A stretch of DNA of 64,000 bases. It comes from Mitsuaria chitosanitabida ATCC BAA-476 = NBRC 102408 (lineage in GTDB: Bacteria; Pseudomonadota; Gammaproteobacteria; Burkholderiales; Burkholderiaceae_C). Shown here piece by piece: positions 46,383-54,997 of the stretch. Location: assembly GCF_001598255.1 (NCBI RefSeq), contig NZ_BCYP01000004.1, positions 62,001-126,000 of the forward strand, given 5' to 3'. Position numbers and translations under genes: made by a program. Under the pieces are notes generated by a model that searched no databases, was not told the origin of the DNA, and was given only the letters and a program-made list of their open reading frames with translations. Numbering within the stretch: the stretch's first letter is position 1; every line of letters begins with the position of its first letter.

Positions 46383-47470
46383 GCCGTCAGCCTTCTTTCT
46401 TGGTCTTCGTCTTGGTCTTGTTCATCGTTGGCCGCGTCCAGCGCGGCCAGGTACGGCAAACGGTCATGCTCGTCCGCGAGCGCGTCCAGCCAGCCGCTGA
46501 GCGCGTCCACCTGCGCCTCGCAGCTCTCCAGCAGATTCATGCGGCGGCGGAAGTCCTCGCCGCCGGGCAGCGCCCGCACCGCCCAGCCGATGTGCTTGCG
46601 CGCGCTGCGCATGCCGGTGAGCTCCCCATACAGGCTGTAGTGATCGTGCAGGTGCTCCACCAGCCAGCGCTTGGCGTCGGCGATGCGGGGGGCGGGCAGT
46701 TCCTCGCCGGTGGCCAGGAAGTGCGCGATCTCCGCGAAGATCCACGGCCGGCCCTGGGCGGCGCGGCCGACCATGATGGCGTCGGCACCGGTCGCGGCCA
46801 GCACCTCGCGGGCCTTGCGGGGGCTGTCGATGTCGCCGTTGGCGACCACGGGAATGCGCAGCGCGGCCTTGACCGCGGCGATGGTGTCGTACTCGGCCTG
46901 GCCGGTGTAGCCCTGCTCGCGGGTGCGACCGTGCACGGTGACCATGGCGATGCCGGCGGACTCCGCCGCGCGCGCCAGCGCCACGGCGTTCTTCTCGGCC
47001 TGGCACCAGCCGGTGCGCATCTTCAGCGTGACGGGGACCCCGCGCGGGGCGCAGGCGGCGACGACGGCCTCGATGATCTCCAGCGCCAGCGGTTCGTCCT
47101 GCATCAGCGCCGAGCCGGCCCACTTGTTGCAGACCTTCTTGGCCGGGCAGCCCATGTTGATGTCGATGATCTGGGCGCCGCGGTCGATGTTGTAGGCGGC
47201 GGCCTCGGCCATCATCGCGGCCTCGGTGCCGGCGATCTGGACCGAGATCGGCGCCGGCTCGCCCTCATGGTTGGCGCGGCGCGAGGTCTTCAGGCTGTTC
47301 CACAGGTCCTTGCGCGACGTGACCATCTCGCTCACCGCGTAGCCGGCGCCGAGCTTCTTGCACAGCACGCGGAAGGGCCGGTCGGTCACCCCCGCCATGG
47401 GGGCGACGAACAGGCGGTTCGGCAATTGGAAGGGACCCAGCGCGAGAGGGCCGGGGGTCGGCGTCGTCAT
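46379..47470 (-). CDS. dusB: tRNA-dihydrouridine synthase DusB
   Basis: A 363-residue FMN enzyme that reduces uridine in the tRNA D-loop. FNR-fold TIM barrel motifs include VAPMAGVTDRPFR, INMGCPAKKVCNKWAGSALM with the catalytic Cys, the RNA-contact KMRTGW, VHGRTREQGY and NGDI. ATG 47470 gives the standard N-terminus; a GTG 19 codons upstream is possible but adds an unusual basic tail. Its C-terminus ends in an acidic tail. A TATACT candidate -10 box is at 47542-47547. Confidence 0.95.
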   Translation of the reverse strand: MTTPTPGPLALGPFQLPNRLFVAPMAGVTDRPFRVLCKKLGAGYAVSEMVTSRKDLWNSLKTSRRANHEGEPAPISVQIAGTEAAMMAEAAAYNIDRGAQIIDINMGCPAKKVCNKWAGSALMQDEPLALEIIEAVVAACAPRGVPVTLKMRTGWCQAEKNAVALARAAESAGIAMVTVHGRTREQGYTGQAEYDTIAAVKAALRIPVVANGDIDSPRKAREVLAATGADAIMVGRAAQGRPWIFAEIAHFLATGEELPAPRIADAKRWLVEHLHDHYSLYGELTGMRSARKHIGWAVRALPGGEDFRRRMNLLESCEAQVDALSGWLDALADEHDRLPYLAALDAANDEQDQDEDQERRLTA

Positions 47471-47541
47471 GGAACGGGAGCGGGAACGGGGCGGGGTGGA
47501 CGAGGTGCGGACCGGATGGATCTGCACAAAAAAGAGGCAGA

Positions 47542-47547
47542 AGTATA
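47542..47547 (-). promoter_or_regulatory. Candidate -10 box of dusB-fis-purH
   Basis: TATACT on the minus strand, about 70 bases ahead of the dusB ATG. No good -35 box is seen at the right distance. Confidence 0.35.
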
Positions 47548-47590
47548 CCGCTCCGGGGAGAACCGCCTCGCCCTCTCCCGGCGGGGCCGG

Positions 47591-48448
47591 TCAGGGCGGG
47601 GACTGCTTGCGCCAGTTCAGGAAGCCCTGCTCGACGAAGCGCGCCATGACCCGGTCCTGCGAGAGCTTGTAGACCGCGCGCGCCAGCCGGCCGCGCACCT
47701 CGGGCGTGTTGCAGCGGGAGCGGTGGGAGAGCGTCAGGTACAGGCCCTCGTGCGCGACGGCCGGCGTCAACGGCCGGATCGCGGGCCCCCCGTTGCGGGC
47801 GGCATAGGCCTCGGCCGGGGTGTCCTCGTAGATCATGTAATCGGCGCGGCCGCGCTGCAGCATCTGGATGGCCTGCTCGATGCTGGCCACCTGCGTCATC
47901 TTCAGCGACTGCCGGGCGTAGGTGTCGAACTCGACGCCGAAGCTGTTGTTGATCACGGTCACGCCCTGCAAGCCGCCCAGGTCGCTCCAGCGCTTGTAGG
48001 CGACCGGCGCGGCGCCGCGCGTCCACACCACGCTGCGGGTCTCGCGGAAGGCGGGGTGGAAGTAGTCCATGTACTCGGTGCGCGGCAGCGTGAAGAAGGC
48101 GCCGGCGACCAGGTCCACGCGACCGGCGCGCGCCTCCTCCTGCACGCGGCCCCAGGGGCCGACGTAGCGGGTCTCGATCGGGATGCCGATCTCGGCGGCC
48201 ACCCACTGCATCAGGTCGGCGTTGGCGCCGATCAGCTTCTGCTCGTCGGCCGGGTCGCGCCAGAGGTAGGGCGGGTACTGCGGGTTGCCCGAGGCCACCA
48301 GCTGGGGGCATCCGGGAACCGGGGGCGGGGCGGCGGGTGCAGGGCTTGCCGGAGCGCCGGGGGGCGTCTGCTGCGACGGCGTCTGCGCCCAGACGGGCAC
48401 CAGACCCAGCAGCGCAATCGTCGTGGCAGCAAGGCTGCGAAGAGACAT
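47591..48448 (-). CDS. Periplasmic solute-binding protein (SBP family 3-like)
   Basis: A 285-residue precursor with signal peptide 1-22 (VPVWAQ), then a Pro/Ala/Gln-rich linker and a family 3 substrate-binding fold (GANADLMQWVAAEIGIPIE, GRVDLVAGAFFTLPRTEYMDYF). Such proteins bind amino acids or related polar compounds. No permease or ATPase gene is adjacent, so it may act alone, as a sensor or enzyme-like orphan. It is divergent from the YqaA-like gene with only 38 bases between starts. Two cysteines remain in the mature part. Confidence 0.82.
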   Translation of the reverse strand: MSLRSLAATTIALLGLVPVWAQTPSQQTPPGAPASPAPAAPPPVPGCPQLVASGNPQYPPYLWRDPADEQKLIGANADLMQWVAAEIGIPIETRYVGPWGRVQEEARAGRVDLVAGAFFTLPRTEYMDYFHPAFRETRSVVWTRGAAPVAYKRWSDLGGLQGVTVINNSFGVEFDTYARQSLKMTQVASIEQAIQMLQRGRADYMIYEDTPAEAYAARNGGPAIRPLTPAVAHEGLYLTLSHRSRCNTPEVRGRLARAVYKLSQDRVMARFVEQGFLNWRKQSPP

Positions 48449-48474
48449 TGGCGTCCTCGTTCGGATCGACTTTG

Positions 48475-48480
48475 GATAAT
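48475..48480 (+). promoter_or_regulatory. Candidate -10 box for leaderless yqaA-like transcript
   Basis: GATAAT ends six bases before ATG 48487, with no Shine-Dalgarno sequence. It is part of GGATAATCC, nearly palindromic, in the 38-base divergent gap. Confidence 0.5.
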
Positions 48481-48486
48481 CCCAGC

Positions 48487-48969
48487 ATGGAAGCCTGGCT
48501 GCAACACATGATTCACCTGATGCTGGAGACCCTGGCGCTCCCGCAAGTCGGGCTCGGCGCGGTCTTCGTCATTGCCTTGATCTCGGCCACGCTGCTGCCG
48601 CTGGGCTCCGAGCCCGTGGTGCTGCTGCTGGTCAACGCGCGGCCCGACCTGTTCTGGCCGGCGATCCTGGTGGCGACCGCCGGCAACACGCTGGGCGGCG
48701 CCATCACCTGGTGGATGGGCTACGGCGCGGAGCGCGCCTACGAGGCCGCCGTCCACCACAAGCCGCGCGACCAGCGCCTGCTGGGCTGGTTGCGCCGCTT
48801 CGGCGCCAAGGCCTGCCTGCTGTCCTGGCTGCCCATCGTCGGCGACCCGCTGTGCGCGCTCGCCGGCTGGCTGCGCCTGCCGTTCTGGCCCTGCGTCCTC
48901 TACATGGCGATCGGCAAGTTCACCCGCTACGTCCTGATGACGGCGATCGGCATGTCGATCATCGGCTGA
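48487..48969 (+). CDS. YqaA/DedA-family inner-membrane protein
   Basis: 160 residues with four to five hydrophobic segments. The SNARE-associated/DedA core is recognisable (ISATLLPLGSEPVVLLLV, then GNTLGGAITWWMGYG, and LLSWLPIVGDPLCALAGWLR with the re-entrant-loop proline). Related DedA proteins flip undecaprenyl phosphate or phospholipids, while the YqaA branch is less studied. The frame is open upstream but only antisense to the neighbouring gene; the close -10 box supports ATG 48487. Confidence 0.85.
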   Translation: MEAWLQHMIHLMLETLALPQVGLGAVFVIALISATLLPLGSEPVVLLLVNARPDLFWPAILVATAGNTLGGAITWWMGYGAERAYEAAVHHKPRDQRLLGWLRRFGAKACLLSWLPIVGDPLCALAGWLRLPFWPCVLYMAIGKFTRYVLMTAIGMSIIG

Positions 48970-48999
48970 CGCTCATCGCCGCCAACAGCGCCACTCGCG

Positions 49000-49045
49000 C
49001 TCTCCGCTCTCCGCTCTCCGCTCCCGCTCTCGCTCTCGCTCTCGC
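49000..49045 (+). repeat. CTCTCCG/CTCTCG simple repeat
   Basis: Three CTCTCCG-type units, one variant and three CTCTCG units in a row, immediately upstream of the REP-like repeat. Confidence 0.65.
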
Positions 49046-49051
49046 TGGTGT

Positions 49052-49090
49052 CCCCCTCTCCCGCTTGCGGGAGAGGGCAGGGGTGAGGGT
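49052..49090 (+). repeat. Dispersed REP-like hairpin repeat, copy C
   Basis: CCCTCTCCCGCTTGCGGGAG forms a 10-bp GC stem, then AGGG and GGGGTGAGGG. It is almost the same as copy B, 43 kb away, and lies downstream of the yqaA-like gene in non-coding DNA. Confidence 0.78.
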
Positions 49091-49182
49091 CTTCGCGCCG
49101 TCCCGCGCGCTCCTCGCCCGCCGATCGCCTGGTAGCGCTTCCATTCCCCCTATCTCCGGGCCGCTCCGGATGGTTGCATTTG

Positions 49183-49207
49183 GTGAAGTGTCTTTACACT
49201 GCTTCAC
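49183..49207. promoter_or_regulatory. Dyad at the DUF535 gene promoter
   Basis: GTGAAGTGT and ACACTGCTTCAC form an imperfect dyad (one extra base). It contains TACACT (49195-49200), a possible -10 box, with TTGCAT 15 bases upstream (49174-49179). This would place an operator on the core promoter 27 bases before the start codon. Confidence 0.4.
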
Positions 49208-49233
49208 ATTGCGAATCAAACAGCAACCGGCCC

Positions 49234-50199
49234 ATGAACTCGATGACGCTGCCGATCGGCGGCACCGCTGCCGCGGCGCTCGACGCCCTCTCCGCCCGGC
49301 GGACACCGGCGCTCCAGCCGCTGCCCTGGCCCTCGCTGGGCGAGATCCTGGTGCATCTGAAGACCCGTCCCTCCAATTGCGGCCGAGTGCTGCGCATCGG
49401 CGCGGCGATGGCCTGGTCCCGTTTCTACCGGCGCGACTTCGAATGGCAGGTGTCGCCGCTGAGCCTGGCCGGCCCGCTCCTGCGCCAGCGTGGCGCCGGC
49501 GGTTTCGCCCCCCTCTACCAGGCCTTCGTCGACCAGCGCCACGGCATGCGCGAGCGCTTCCGCCAGTACCACCACAACCTGGTCGCCGCCGAGTCCTGGC
49601 TGGCCGGCGCCAAGGATGCGCTGCTGACCGACGGCCGCCAGGTGCTGCTGCGCCATGGCGACTTCTCCATCGACCTGGGCCTGAACGAGATCAGCCTGCA
49701 GGAAGGCCTGTGGTCGCTGAGCCTGCGTGACGCCGAGGGCCGGCGCCTGTCGATGCTGACCTTCTGCTTCGTGCGGGGGGGCGGATTGCTGGTGGGGTCG
49801 GTGCAGGGCCCCCGCATGGACGACGCCGAGGCGTTGAATGGCATCCGCGCCGCGACGCAGGCCTTCGAGGGCCTGCGCCCGCCCTATCTCCTGCTGACCG
49901 TGCTGCGTCTGCTGGGCCGCCAGTGGACGCTGCCGGTGGCCGGCATCGACCCGTCGTTGAAGGTCGGCGCGCGCCGCCGCCATCGGGGCTCGCCGCATGC
50001 CTTCGACTACCGGGGCTTCTGGGAGTCCAACGGCGCCGAGCGCCAGGCCGATGGCCGCTGGACGCTGCCCGACGAGGTCGGCGTGCGCGACCTGTCGACC
50101 GTGCCGTCGAGGAAGCGCGCCATGTACCGCCGCCGCGGGGAATGGCTCGACCAGGCCGCCGAGACGCTCCGCCGCGTCCTGCCGTCGCCGGAGCGCTGA
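49234..50199 (+). CDS. DUF535 (VirK/YbjX) family protein
   Basis: A 321-residue protein matching the DUF535 family across its length (WSRFYRRDFEWQ, RFRQYHHNLVAAESWL, GEISLQEGLWSLSL-like segment, VGSVQGP, FDYRGFWES). Family members such as Salmonella VirK and E. coli YbjX are linked to envelope stress, virulence and PhoP regulation, but their biochemical function is unknown. No signal peptide or TM segment is seen, so it is probably cytoplasmic. ATG 49234 or 49243 may be used; neither has a strong ribosome-binding site. Confidence 0.82.
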   Translation: MNSMTLPIGGTAAAALDALSARRTPALQPLPWPSLGEILVHLKTRPSNCGRVLRIGAAMAWSRFYRRDFEWQVSPLSLAGPLLRQRGAGGFAPLYQAFVDQRHGMRERFRQYHHNLVAAESWLAGAKDALLTDGRQVLLRHGDFSIDLGLNEISLQEGLWSLSLRDAEGRRLSMLTFCFVRGGGLLVGSVQGPRMDDAEALNGIRAATQAFEGLRPPYLLLTVLRLLGRQWTLPVAGIDPSLKVGARRRHRGSPHAFDYRGFWESNGAERQADGRWTLPDEVGVRDLSTVPSRKRAMYRRRGEWLDQAAETLRRVLPSPER

Positions 50200-50333
50200 T
50201 CACGGGTCGGGCGGATCCGCCGGCGTCGCTCGCGGGACCGCCGCAGTGGCGCCCCGTACACGCCATTTGGGGGGAGCCGGGAGCGGTACCGTCACTGCCA
50301 GCACAATGCGCGGATTCCTCAGGAGACCCGCCC

Positions 50334-51833
50334 ATGAGCACCGCCCCGAGCACCCCGGCCTACGAGGCCCTGCGCCAGCGCCACCAGCGCCTGCACCGTC
50401 TGAACCACCTGCAATCGATCGCGTCCTGGGACCAGTCGGCCTTCATGCCGGCGCGGGGCGCCCAGGCCCGCGCCGAGGCCCTGGCCGAGATGGGCGGGCT
50501 GCTGCACCAGCTGGCCACCGATCCCGAGCTGCGCCGCCTGCTCGACGAGGCCGACCAGGAGCCGCTGGACGACTTCCAGCGGGCCTCGCTGCGCGAGATG
50601 CGCCGCGTCTGGCGCTCGGCCAACGCGCTGCCGCAAAGCCTGGTCGAGGCCAAGTCGCTGGCCAATTCCCATTGCGAGCACGCCTGGCGCAGCCAGCGCG
50701 GCGCCAACGACTGGGCCGGCTACGTCGAGAACCTGCGCCCCGTCGTCCGTCACGCCCGCGAGGAGGCCCGCCTGCTCGCCGAGGACGCCGGCCTGAGCCG
50801 CTACGACGCGCTGCTGGACCTGTACGAACCGGGCATGCGCTCGGCCGAGGTGGACCGCGTCTTCGGCGATCTGCGCCAATGGCTGCCGGGCCTGATCCAG
50901 CAGGTGATGGCGCGCCAGGCCGGCGACACCGTCATCCACCCGCAAGGCCCGTTCCCCGCCGCCGCGCAGCGCGCGCTGGGCCTGGACGCGATGAAGCTGC
51001 TGGGCTTCGACTTCGAGGCCGGTCGCCTGGACGAGAGCGCCCATCCCTTCTGCGGCGGCGTCCCCGAGGACGTGCGCATGACCACGCGCTACCGCGACGA
51101 CAGCTTCCTGCAGAGCCTGACCGGGACGATCCACGAGACCGGCCATGGCCGCTACGAGCAGAACCTGCCGCGCGAATGGCTAGGCCTGCCGGTGGCCAAT
51201 GCGCGCTCGATGGGACTGCACGAGAGCCAGAGCCTGTCCTTCGAGATGCAGCTGGCGGCGCATCCCGGCTTCGCCGGTCTGCTGCAGCCGCTGGTGGAGC
51301 GCCACCTGGGCCAGCAGCGCGGCTTCTCGGCCGACAACCTGAACAAGCTGATGACGCGTGTCGCGCCGGGCTACATCCGCGTCGATGCCGACGAGGTGAC
51401 CTATCCGGCCCACGTGATCCTGCGCTACGAGATCGAGCGCCCGCTGATCGAGGGCGAGATCGAGGTCGAGGACATCCCCGCGCTGTGGGACGCCAAGATG
51501 CAGGAGCTGCTGGGCCTGGACACGCGCGGCAACTTCAAGGACGGCCCGATGCAGGACGTGCACTGGGGCGCCGGCCTGTTCGGCTACTTCCCCTGCTACA
51601 CGCTGGGCGCGATGTACGCCGCGCAGTGGTTCGCGACCATGCGCCGCGAGCGTCCGACGCTGGACGCCGACATCGCCCGCGGCGATCTGGCGCCGGTGTT
51701 CGACTGGCTCAAGGCCAAGGTGTGGTCGCAGGGCAGCCGCTGGGAAACGCCGGAGCTGGTGCGGCGCGCCAGCGGCGAGGCGCTCAATCCCGCGCACTTC
51801 CGCCGCCACCTCGAGTCGCGCTACCTCGGCTGA
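50334..51833 (+). CDS. M32-family metallocarboxypeptidase
   Basis: A 499-residue cytoplasmic zinc carboxypeptidase of the Taq type. The catalytic H267-E-T-G-H271 (HExxH) is present, with a downstream Glu ligand in GLHESQS. The M32 signature segments DQSAFMPARG, RYDALLDLYEPG and RVAPGYIRVDADEVTYPAH are clear. It removes C-terminal residues from peptides with broad specificity. ATG 50334 follows CAGGAG, and CACAAT about 20 bases further upstream could be its -10 box. It ends at a bidirectional terminator. Confidence 0.93.
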   Translation: MSTAPSTPAYEALRQRHQRLHRLNHLQSIASWDQSAFMPARGAQARAEALAEMGGLLHQLATDPELRRLLDEADQEPLDDFQRASLREMRRVWRSANALPQSLVEAKSLANSHCEHAWRSQRGANDWAGYVENLRPVVRHAREEARLLAEDAGLSRYDALLDLYEPGMRSAEVDRVFGDLRQWLPGLIQQVMARQAGDTVIHPQGPFPAAAQRALGLDAMKLLGFDFEAGRLDESAHPFCGGVPEDVRMTTRYRDDSFLQSLTGTIHETGHGRYEQNLPREWLGLPVANARSMGLHESQSLSFEMQLAAHPGFAGLLQPLVERHLGQQRGFSADNLNKLMTRVAPGYIRVDADEVTYPAHVILRYEIERPLIEGEIEVEDIPALWDAKMQELLGLDTRGNFKDGPMQDVHWGAGLFGYFPCYTLGAMYAAQWFATMRRERPTLDADIARGDLAPVFDWLKAKVWSQGSRWETPELVRRASGEALNPAHFRRHLESRYLG

Positions 51834-51900
51834 CGCCCCCCGTCCGCTCGCGCCCGCCGTGTGCGGGCCGGGACCGACGGCGATCGGCGCCACCAAAGGA

Positions 51901-51930
51901 AAGGGCACCCCGAGGGGTGCCCTTGTTCCT
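51901..51930. terminator. Bidirectional terminator between M32 peptidase and PEP-CTERM gene
   Basis: AAGGGCACCC (51901-51910) and GGGTGCCCTT (51915-51924) form a 10-bp stem. GTTCCTT follows on plus and TCCTTTGG on minus. Confidence 0.82.
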
Positions 51931-52030
51931 TGCGCCGTCCGCGGTCTCTACCCCGCGTCGCGCTCCCAACGAGTCCAGGCGGCTCGCCGATGCTTGTGAT
52001 CCGGCGCCGTCCCGCGGCGCGTCCGCGGGG

Positions 52031-52672
52031 TCAGGCCTTGCCTTGACCCGACTTGCGACGGCGGACCACCAGGCCCATCGCGCCCAGGCCGGCCAGCAGC
52101 AGGGCCACGCTCTCGGGTTCCGGGACGCTGGCGCCACCGGCGGCCGCGCCGCCGGCCGAGGCGATCACGCTGATGTTGTCCAGCGAGGTGCCGTAGCCGT
52201 CGCTCTTGCCGATCGAGCCGAAGCGCAGCGTCATGCCGCTGCCGGTGCCGACGAAGGTCGTGGTGAAGGTCTGCCAGGCGGTGTTGGTGTCCTGGCCGAC
52301 GGTGCCGCCGAGGTTGCCGATGCCCCAGTTCAGGCCGTTGCTGTTGGCGCCCTGGTTGTCCGGACGCGCGGCGTAGTTGAAGGTCAGCGAGTAGGTCGTG
52401 CCCAGCACCGTGCTGATGACCTGGCTGATCCAGCTGTTGGTGGTCGTGTCCAGTTCGGCGAAGTTGGAGCCGGCGAACGCGGAGCCCGCGACGTTGTTGC
52501 GGATCTCCAGGCCTTGCGGGCCGACGGTCCAGCCGGGAGCCGTGTTGACGATCACCCAGCTGCCGCTGGCGACGGAGGTCGACTCGAAGCCGCCGTTGGT
52601 CACCAGATTGACGGGGGCGGCCATCGCGAACAGCGGGGCGGCGAACAGGGTAGCGGCGATCAGTCGTTTCAT
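52031..52672 (-). CDS. PEP-CTERM-sorted exported protein
   Basis: A 213-residue precursor with signal peptide 1-19 (FAMAA), then a beta-rich domain beginning NLVTNGGFES, like DUF642/carbohydrate-binding-type domains. The classic tripartite C-terminal sorting signal follows: VPEPES, a hydrophobic helix (VALLLAGLGAMGLVV) and RRRKS. Exosortase should cleave it at PEP during exopolysaccharide-linked export. No exosortase or EPS gene is in the window. The start ATG 52672 has GAAGG nearby only weakly; the longer frame upstream lacks a signal peptide. Confidence 0.9.
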   Translation of the reverse strand: MKRLIAATLFAAPLFAMAAPVNLVTNGGFESTSVASGSWVIVNTAPGWTVGPQGLEIRNNVAGSAFAGSNFAELDTTTNSWISQVISTVLGTTYSLTFNYAARPDNQGANSNGLNWGIGNLGGTVGQDTNTAWQTFTTTFVGTGSGMTLRFGSIGKSDGYGTSLDNISVIASAGGAAAGGASVPEPESVALLLAGLGAMGLVVRRRKSGQGKA

Positions 52673-52841
52673 GGTGAAGGTTCCGTCTCGTGATTCGAAG
52701 GGCCCGGCGGGCGGGTCCGCGCAGAGTTCCTGCGCCTGTGTCGAATTGTTCGAGACCGGACTCCCCCTGCCATCCCCCTGGGCGCTGGGGACCGGGCGGC
52801 ATTCCGTGACGGACCTCACGGGCCCGTCGACCTCGTGGGCG

Positions 52842-53603
52842 CTATGCGACCGCCTTTCGCGCGCGAGGGCCAGGGCTTGCGGCCGGGGCGCGGGCCGCCG
52901 TCCTTTTCGAGGCCGGGGAGACCTTCGCTGCCTTCGCGGTCGTGACCGCCTTGGGGGCCTTCTCGGCTTTCGCCGCTTTCGCCGCGTTCGGCGACTTGGC
53001 GGTCTTGGGGATCTTGGCGGCTGTCGTGGCGCGCGCGGGCTTCTCGGCCGGAGCCCCCTGGGCGGACGCCTTCGGCTTGGCGGCGGGCTTCGCGGTCCGA
53101 CGCGCGGTCGATGCCGCGGCCGCCTTCGCGCGCTTGACCGGCGCCGCGGCCGGCGAGACCTGACCCCGCAGGGCGGCGACCGCCGCCGCCAGCGCGTCGA
53201 CCCGGTCGGACAGTCGCGCGATGTCGTCCGAGGTCGGCATGCCCAGACGCGCCATCGCGCGCGCGACGCGGTCCTCGAAGATGGATTCCAGCTTGTCCCA
53301 CTGCTGGCCGGTGCGGACGCCGACCTCGCCGGCCAGGTCGCTCATGCGATGCGCGGCGGACTGCAGGCCGGCCTCGGCCGCGCGGGCCTGGCGCTGCAGC
53401 TTGGCGGTCTCGGTGGCCAGGTCGTCCAGGACCTTGCCGCCCTCGCCCTGTGCCTTCGCGAAGGCGGCCAGCCCCGCGGACCAGATCTGCTGCGCCGATT
53501 CGCGCACGCGCTGCGCGAACGGGTTGTCGGACGCTCCGCCGGCAGGCCGCTCCGCCTCGCGGCCCTTCTTGCGGGTGGCCGTCTTCTGCTGCTTCTTCAC
53601 CAT
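52842..53603 (-). CDS. Phasin-family PHA granule protein with histone-like Lys/Ala tail
   Basis: 253 residues. The N-terminal two-thirds (about 25-150) is an amphipathic helical phasin domain (NPFAQRVRESAQQIW, LATETAKLQRQARAAE, WDKLESIFEDRVARAMARLG). The C-terminal 100 residues are Lys/Ala/Pro-rich with repeated AKAAK-type units, like histone H1 or PhaF. PhaF-type proteins bind polyhydroxyalkanoate granules and DNA, helping granules segregate. ATG 53603 has AAGGAA seven bases ahead. No pha genes are adjacent. Confidence 0.88.
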   Translation of the reverse strand: MVKKQQKTATRKKGREAERPAGGASDNPFAQRVRESAQQIWSAGLAAFAKAQGEGGKVLDDLATETAKLQRQARAAEAGLQSAAHRMSDLAGEVGVRTGQQWDKLESIFEDRVARAMARLGMPTSDDIARLSDRVDALAAAVAALRGQVSPAAAPVKRAKAAAASTARRTAKPAAKPKASAQGAPAEKPARATTAAKIPKTAKSPNAAKAAKAEKAPKAVTTAKAAKVSPASKRTAARAPAASPGPRARKAVA

Positions 53604-53759
53604 GGGGGCGTTCCTTGTCGTCGGGGAGGGCGGGCGGAGCAAGCCGTCGCCGCCGTCGAGAACCGGACTATAGGGCGCGCGCCCGGCGCGCCGCTGACTC
53701 GGAACTGAACCGTGGGATCCGCGATCGGGGGTGCTACCCGGTCGGACGTGGGTCGCGGA

Positions 53760-54791
53760 TCAGAGCTCCAGCCGCCCGATCGCCTTGGCGCAGGCGGCCG
53801 GCGTGCCGCCGCCGCGCACGAGGAAGGGCAGCTCGCCCCAGGGCCCGGAGTCCTTGGGGCAGCCGTTGCGCAGCGTGCCGCCGGGGCAGGCGCAGCCCTT
53901 GGTCTTGACCAGCTTGTCCAGCGTCTGCGTCTGCTGCGGGCTGAGCTTGGGCAGCTGCGGCGCGAAGACCAGTTGCAGCGCGTTGGCCGACGCGGCGTCG
54001 CCGCCCGGCACGGGGCCGAGCAGCGTCGTCATGGCCTGCACGTCCTTGAGCGCGACCGCCGGCTTGGCGCCCTTGGCGCGGCGCAGGTAGTTGAGCGCCA
54101 CCTCCATCGCCGCGTAGCCCCGAGCCGACGAGGTGGTGAAAGGCTTGCGGAACGCCGCGCCATAGGTGTTGGCGATCTGGTCCCAGCGGGCGCGGTCCAC
54201 GGTCAGCACCGGGCACAGCACCGCGTCGACGCGCTCCGACAAGGTGGCGTCGAAGTCCATCCAGCAGGACGTGCGGGCGCTGATGCGCAAGCCGGTCTCG
54301 CGGCGCAGGCCGGCGGCGATGCGGTCCGCGGCGTTGAGCTCGATGCGGCCCAGCTGCAGTTGCAGGTCCTGGTCCTTCACGCGCTCGGCGTTGCTGGAGA
54401 TGAAGGGGATGCCCGCCGCGCGCAGCGCGTCGGCGCCGGCGTTGAGCTCGCACCAGTTGCCCAGGACGACGTCGACCTTGGCCTGGATCAGCTCCTTGCT
54501 GGCGGCCTCGGCCTTGCGGGCGTCGCAGCCGCTGTCCTTGACGACCAGCTTGGGCGCGGCGTCGCCGGGCCAGGTCTTGAGGGCCAGCGTCATGCCGAGC
54601 TGCAGCTGCTCCGCCTGCTCGGGGCTGGGGTAGCTGGCGGGCAGGATGACGCCGATGGTGGCGGCGCCGGCGCTGCCGGCCAGGCCGAGCAGCAGCGCGG
54701 CGGCCCAGGTGTTCAGGTCAGGCAGCAGGCCGCGTCGTGTGGATGCGGGCGCGTGGCCCGCCGTGGTCGGGCGGGTGGGCGTGACGGTCAT
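53760..54791 (-). CDS. Periplasmic type I substrate-binding-like protein
   Basis: A 343-residue exported protein. An N-terminal tail and hydrophobic segment (about 27-43, ending AGAA) act as a signal sequence. The mature part begins TIGVILPASYPSPEQAEQLQ LGM-like, the start of a class I periplasmic-binding fold (branched-chain amino acid type); ELIQAKVDVVLGNW matches the hinge-proximal region. It is somewhat short for that family. It contains several cysteines near the C-terminus (CACPGG, NGCPKD). No transporter genes are adjacent and the ligand is unknown. A GAGGGGGAT ribosome-binding site precedes ATG 54791. Confidence 0.7.
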   Translation of the reverse strand: MTVTPTRPTTAGHAPASTRRGLLPDLNTWAAALLLGLAGSAGAATIGVILPASYPSPEQAEQLQLGMTLALKTWPGDAAPKLVVKDSGCDARKAEAASKELIQAKVDVVLGNWCELNAGADALRAAGIPFISSNAERVKDQDLQLQLGRIELNAADRIAAGLRRETGLRISARTSCWMDFDATLSERVDAVLCPVLTVDRARWDQIANTYGAAFRKPFTTSSARGYAAMEVALNYLRRAKGAKPAVALKDVQAMTTLLGPVPGGDAASANALQLVFAPQLPKLSPQQTQTLDKLVKTKGCACPGGTLRNGCPKDSGPWGELPFLVRGGGTPAACAKAIGRLEL

Positions 54792-54957
54792 GGCGATCCC
54801 CCTCGGGTGGGGCCCCTCGAGGGGGCTGTTCTTCGGTCGAGGCCGGAGGTATCGCCTGTGCGAGACGCGCGCGCACCGTGGTTTTCCCGAGCTTCACGCG
54901 ATGCCCACGCCCCGGACGGGCCGGGGCGGTAAAGCGTCACGATCGTGGCGGCCGGTG

Positions 54958-54980
54958 CGGCAGGCGCGCAACGCCTGCCG
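54958..54980 (-). terminator. GC-rich hairpin after the quinone-reductase-like gene
   Basis: CGGCAGGCG (54958-54966) and CGCCTGCCG (54972-54980) form a 9-bp stem, 17 bases past the stop codon. There is no T tract, so intrinsic termination is uncertain. A separate near-palindrome GCCCCTCGAGGGGGC is at 54812-54826. Confidence 0.35.
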
Positions 54981-54997
54981 GGACCGTCACCGGGGGA

